From Streptomyces sp. R33 (GTDB taxonomy: Bacteria > Actinomycetota > Actinomycetes > Streptomycetales > Streptomycetaceae), in assembly GCF_041200175.1 (NCBI RefSeq), contig NZ_CP165727.1, positions 930,001 to 994,000 on the forward strand: 64,000 nucleotides of DNA. Direction: 5' to 3'. Of the stretch, positions 61,116-64,000 are shown one piece after another. A program made the translations under genes and the position numbers. The notes below the pieces were generated by a model. It worked only from the letters and a program-made list of their open reading frames with translations, was not told where the DNA came from and ran no database searches. Position 1 is the stretch's first letter; every line of letters begins with the position of its first letter.

Positions 61116-62249
61116 ATGAACGGCTCGGTCCCTATCGGACGTGTTGTCGGTGTGCCGCTGCGCATGCACTGGAGCGTGCCCCTGCTGGTGGTGCTGTTCG
61201 CGTACGGCCTCGGCCGCCAGACCCTGCCCGTGTGGACTCCGGGGCGCTCGAACGCCGTGTACACCGTCGCCAGTGTCGTGGGCGCGCTGCTGCTGATGGG
61301 CAGCCTGCTGCTGCACGAGACGGCGCACGCCGCGACCGCGCGCAGGAAGAAGATCTCCGTCGAGGACGTCACCCTGTGGGCGCTGGGCGGGATGACCAGG
61401 ATGGGCCGGCCGCAGACCGCCGCGGCGGCCTTCGTGGTGGCGGTGAGCGGGCCGCTCACGAGCCTTGTGCTCGGTGGCGCCGCACTCGGCGCGGGGATCG
61501 GGCTGCACACCCTGCTCGGCTGGGCGGTGCCCGCAGCCGTCCTGGTGTGGCTCGGCTGGACGAACCTGTTCCTCGGCGTCTTCAACCTGCTGCCGGCCGC
61601 GCCGCTCGACGGCGGACGGGTGCTGCAGGCGCTGCTGTGGTGGCGTACGGGCGACCGGGAGCGGGCGGAGCGGGCGGCCTCGCGCAGCGGACAGGTCATG
61701 GGCGTGCTGCTGGCGGCCGTGGGCTGGATCTCCTTCCTGCGCGGGTCGTCGAGCGGACTGTGGCTGGTCTGCATCGGGCTCTTCGTCGCGTTCGTCGCGG
61801 GCGCCGAGCGCCAGCAGGCCGTGCTGCGTACGGGGCTGCGGGGCGTGCGCGTGGCCGATGCCATGTCCAGCCCGGTGACGACCGGGGCCGACTGGCTGAG
61901 CGTGCGGCAGTTCGTCGACGAGGTGGCCGTGGAATCCCGGCATTCCGCACTGCCGCTGCTCGATTTCGACGGCCGGCCCAGCGGGGTGGTGCACCTGCGC
62001 GCTCTGGCCCGGATCCAGGACGCTCAGCGGGACGCGCTGCGCGTACGGGACGTCGCGACCCCGCTGGCGCAGTGCGCCGTCGCCGCCCCGGACGACCTGC
62101 TGGGCGAGGCCCTGGACGGGCTGCGCCCGGGGACCGGGCTGCCGCTCCTGGTGGTGGACGGGGGCCGGCTGGTGGGGATCGTCACCGCGAAGGACATCAG
62201 CCGGCTCGTGCAGCGGCAGACGCTGCGCGGCCGCCGGGAGCCCGAGTGA
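61116..62249 (+). CDS. Site-2-type M50 metalloprotease with CBS domains
   Basis: A 377-residue membrane protease. HETAHAATA in the second helix binds zinc with the later NLLPAAPLDGGRVLQ motif, as in SpoIVFB-type enzymes; about six transmembrane helices are visible. The C-terminal 130 residues form a CBS pair (VADAMSSPVTTGADWLSVRQF; VRDVATPLAQCAVAAPDDLL; VGIVTAKDISRLV). It cleaves substrates within the membrane, perhaps under nucleotide control by the CBS domains. ATG 61116 has AGGAGA upstream; GTG 61083 is possible. Confidence 0.9.
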   Translation: MNGSVPIGRVVGVPLRMHWSVPLLVVLFAYGLGRQTLPVWTPGRSNAVYTVASVVGALLLMGSLLLHETAHAATARRKKISVEDVTLWALGGMTRMGRPQTAAAAFVVAVSGPLTSLVLGGAALGAGIGLHTLLGWAVPAAVLVWLGWTNLFLGVFNLLPAAPLDGGRVLQALLWWRTGDRERAERAASRSGQVMGVLLAAVGWISFLRGSSSGLWLVCIGLFVAFVAGAERQQAVLRTGLRGVRVADAMSSPVTTGADWLSVRQFVDEVAVESRHSALPLLDFDGRPSGVVHLRALARIQDAQRDALRVRDVATPLAQCAVAAPDDLLGEALDGLRPGTGLPLLVVDGGRLVGIVTAKDISRLVQRQTLRGRREPE

Positions 62250-62314
62250 GGCGGTGGCCGCCGGGGGCGGCGGCTGCGGCGGTCCGGCTCCGAGCGCGGC
62301 TTCGGGTGTGCGGC

Positions 62315-62329
62315 GTGACAATGGGGGTG
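62315..62329 (+). promoter_or_regulatory. GTGACAATGGG element before the PP2C gene
   Basis: GTGACAATGGGGGTG, the second copy of the element at 61069-61083, ends two bases before the PP2C ATG. If GACAAT is a -10 hexamer, the transcript would be leaderless or nearly so. Confidence 0.5.
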
Positions 62330-62331
62330 CG

Positions 62332-63072
62332 ATGACGTACATAGCCGTGAGCGCGTTGAGCCATGCCGGGCTGGTACGGGACCACAACGAGGACAGCCTC
62401 GTCGTCGGGCCGTGGACGCTGTGCGCCGGTGTGACCCGTAATCCGCAGACGCTCGTGTTCCCGACGGGCTCGCCGCTCGTCGTCGCGGTCGCCGACGGGA
62501 TCGGCGGACAGCCTGCCGGCGAGGTGGCGAGCGCGCTGGTAGCCCGCCAACTCGCGATGCTCGGGCCCTCCTTGGACAGCGAGGGAGCCGTCCGCGAGGC
62601 GCTCGTCCTGTGCAACCAGGCGGTGTACGCGGCTGCCGACAGCGATGCGCAGCTGGCCACCATGGGCACCACGGTCGCGGGTGCCGTCGTACTGGAGGAC
62701 TCGCTGATCTCCTTCAACGTCGGCGACAGCAGGGTGTTCGACGCCACGGCGGAGGAGCTGCGGCAGCTGAGCGTGGATGACAATCCGCCCCTGGAGCCGG
62801 GGCAGCGCACCACGTCGCTGCTGACCCAGGCACTCGGGGGCGCCCGCCGGCGCAGCGCGATCACGCCGCACGTCTCGACGGAGCCGCTGTCCGCCGGAGC
62901 CCGCTACCTGGTGTGCTCGGACGGGCTGACGGACCCGGTGGCGCCCGAGGAGCTCGACGAGCTGCTGCGGGTGCACGACGACGGCAAGGCCGCGTTCGAG
63001 CTGTGGAAGGCCGCCATCGATGCCGGCGGCCCCGACAACATCACGCTGGCGCTGGTCAGGATCGGCGCCTGA
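62332..63072 (+). CDS. PP2C-type Ser/Thr protein phosphatase
   Basis: A 246-residue PPM phosphatase with all metal motifs: RDHNEDS, VAVADGIGGQPAGE, MGTTVAGAVV, FNVGDSRVF, LVCSDGLTD and GPDNITLAL. Short and without extra domains, it is a soluble cytoplasmic enzyme that reverses Ser/Thr phosphorylation. It follows the M50 gene by 82 bases. The kinase it opposes is not apparent; the Ser/Thr kinase at 33006-34883 is 27 kb away. Confidence 0.93.
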   Translation: MTYIAVSALSHAGLVRDHNEDSLVVGPWTLCAGVTRNPQTLVFPTGSPLVVAVADGIGGQPAGEVASALVARQLAMLGPSLDSEGAVREALVLCNQAVYAAADSDAQLATMGTTVAGAVVLEDSLISFNVGDSRVFDATAEELRQLSVDDNPPLEPGQRTTSLLTQALGGARRRSAITPHVSTEPLSAGARYLVCSDGLTDPVAPEELDELLRVHDDGKAAFELWKAAIDAGGPDNITLALVRIGA

Positions 63073-63091
63073 GGGGTGCCGTCAAGGTCCC

Positions 63092-63898
63092 CTAGCGACC
63101 CGTGCGGCGGGGCTTTCCGCCCTTGCCACCCTTGGCGCCGCCCTTCGCCCCGCCCTTCGCCCCGCCGGAGGCGCCGCGCGGGTTCTTGCCGCCCGACTTG
63201 CCGGCCGTGGGCTTGCGCCCTGCGCCGGCCGCTTCGGGGCGCTTGCGCTGCTTCGGCTGCGGCGGGGTCGGGGCGCCGCGGCCGCGCGTGCTGTTGACGG
63301 TCCGGCCGCGCACGATCCCGATGAACTCCTCGACCAGGTCGGTGGGTTCGCCGTCCGGGAACGACAGCGCGACCCGGGACTCGGGGGCGTTCGTGACCGT
63401 CCGGTACGTGAGGTCCTTGCGGTGGTGCAGCCGCGCGAGGGACTGCGGGACGACGAGGACGCCGATCCCGGCCGCCACCAGCTCGATCGCGTCCGCCGTC
63501 GTGGCGGGGCGATCGAGCGCGGGCCGCCCGGGCAGGCTCTCCCAGTCCAGCGTGTCGTCGAGGGGGTGCAGCACGATCTCGTCGGCGAGGTCCTCGGTGG
63601 ACACCTCCTCCACGGCGGCCACGATGTGGTCCTTCGGGACCACGACGACCGTGTTCTCGGTGTAGAGGGGGATGGCGGCCAGGCCCGTCCGGTCGATCGG
63701 CAGCCGCACGAACCCGGCGTCGGCGTCGCTGCCCCGCAGCATGTCGGGGGCTTCGGCGGCGGACACCTGGAGGAGGGTCAGCGGGACGTCGGGCAGGCGC
63801 TCGTTCCAGATCCGCACCCACTTGCCGGGCGTCACCCCGGGGACGTACGCCAGCCGGAACGAAGGAGATGCCGAGGGAGATGCTTCCGAGCCTGTCAC
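63092..63898 (-). CDS. LysR-type effector-binding domain protein without helix-turn-helix, with Gly/Lys-rich tail
   Basis: A 268-residue protein. It begins almost at once with the LysR effector domain (FRLAYVPGVTPGKWVRIWNE, PLYTENTVVVVPKDH, IELVAAGIGVLVVPQSLARL) and lacks the usual 60-residue DNA-binding domain; no remnant of one lies upstream. The last 65 residues are basic and include GGAKGGAKGGAKGGKGGK, resembling histone-like nucleic acid-binding tails. GTG 63898 start. Divergent from the DUF5997 gene across 58 bases. It converges on the PP2C gene with 19 bases between stops. Confidence 0.87.
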   Translation of the reverse strand: MTGSEASPSASPSFRLAYVPGVTPGKWVRIWNERLPDVPLTLLQVSAAEAPDMLRGSDADAGFVRLPIDRTGLAAIPLYTENTVVVVPKDHIVAAVEEVSTEDLADEIVLHPLDDTLDWESLPGRPALDRPATTADAIELVAAGIGVLVVPQSLARLHHRKDLTYRTVTNAPESRVALSFPDGEPTDLVEEFIGIVRGRTVNSTRGRGAPTPPQPKQRKRPEAAGAGRKPTAGKSGGKNPRGASGGAKGGAKGGAKGGKGGKPRRTGR

Positions 63899-63956
63899 CC
63901 GGCCAGGTTACCGGCCGTGGTCAGAAGTAGCGCACACGCTCGATACTCTTGACCCC

Positions 63957-64000
63957 ATGACGTCGCACAAGACCACCCAGACCATGAAGCCCGCCACCGC
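63957..64000 (+). CDS. DUF5997 family protein, N-terminal fragment
   Basis: Fourteen full codons are present: MTSHKTTQTMKPAT. This start is that of the DUF5997 proteins that sit divergent from LysR-effector-domain genes in Streptomyces. The rest is outside the window. A hexamer GATACT stands ten bases before the ATG, so the mRNA may be nearly leaderless. Confidence 0.7.
   Translation, partial: MTSHKTTQTMKPAT

Noticed and set aside
63108..63180. A minisatellite
   Set aside because: It is the coding sequence for the GGAKGGAK tail of the LysR-like protein.

Overview
The window comes from a high-GC actinomycete, almost certainly a Streptomyces. Third codon positions are nearly all G or C, GTG starts are common, genes are packed into GTGA/ATGA-coupled operons, and many genes are typical of that genus (a SAV_915-like protein, a ribonuclease Sa homologue, DUF4360 secreted proteins, a LysR-like protein divergent from a DUF5997 gene). 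I see no rRNA, tRNA, CRISPR array, transposase or integrase. No stretch longer than about 300 bases lacks a gene; the largest gaps are 8862-9157 and 32302-32581.

Layout. (1) 1-5863: a SigK-type ECF sigma factor with its anti-sigma gene, divergent from a translationally coupled five-gene lipid-modification operon (flavin amine-oxidase-like enzyme, DUF1365, cyclopropane-synthase-like methyltransferase, DUF1295 membrane reductase, alpha/beta hydrolase). Two divergent promoters of identical architecture lie between them. (2) 5968-8861: secreted zinc protease, the ohr/ohrR peroxide-resistance pair with its operator, a WD40 remnant and a glyoxalase-fold protein. (3) 9158-17315: an apparent operon encoding a ThDP-dependent 2-keto acid decarboxylase, an FAD 2-hydroxy acid dehydrogenase, a P450, a lipase, a plant-type fatty acid alpha-dioxygenase and a WXG100-like protein. 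Together these could release and alpha-oxidise fatty acids; I regard it as the most interesting locus. (4) 17325-32959: ArsR/CDF metal efflux, a UvrA-like ABC protein, an orphan diaminopimelate-decarboxylase-like enzyme, a flavin monooxygenase, a TetR/DUF4386 pair with twin operators, a YrdC protein, a secreted RNase, an L,D-transpeptidase and paired DUF4360 proteins.

(5) 33006-39409: a PASTA-less Ser/Thr kinase, then a seven-gene cation/proton antiporter operon. It lacks the large MrpA subunit and resembles the antiporter half of archaeal Mbh complexes. (6) 39603-55627: a class II glutamine amidotransferase and a deacetylase remnant, then a 15-gene minus-strand [NiFe] hydrogenase locus. In transcription order it reads hypX, small subunit, large subunit, NifU-like, DUF5947, DUF6084, an unknown protein, maturation protease, a 34-residue peptide, hypA, B, F, C, D, E. 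The catalytic subunits match the high-affinity group 1h (former group 5) enzymes that let actinobacteria use atmospheric H2 aerobically, and HypX would supply the active-site CO in air. (7) 55837-64000: a NIPSNAP protein, a membrane-anchored solute-binding protein coupled to a P-loop NTPase, a small conserved protein, an M50 site-2 protease with CBS domains, a PP2C phosphatase, a LysR effector domain without a DNA-binding domain, and the start of a DUF5997 gene.

Functions are inferred from motifs, family knowledge and gene order; no database search was possible.
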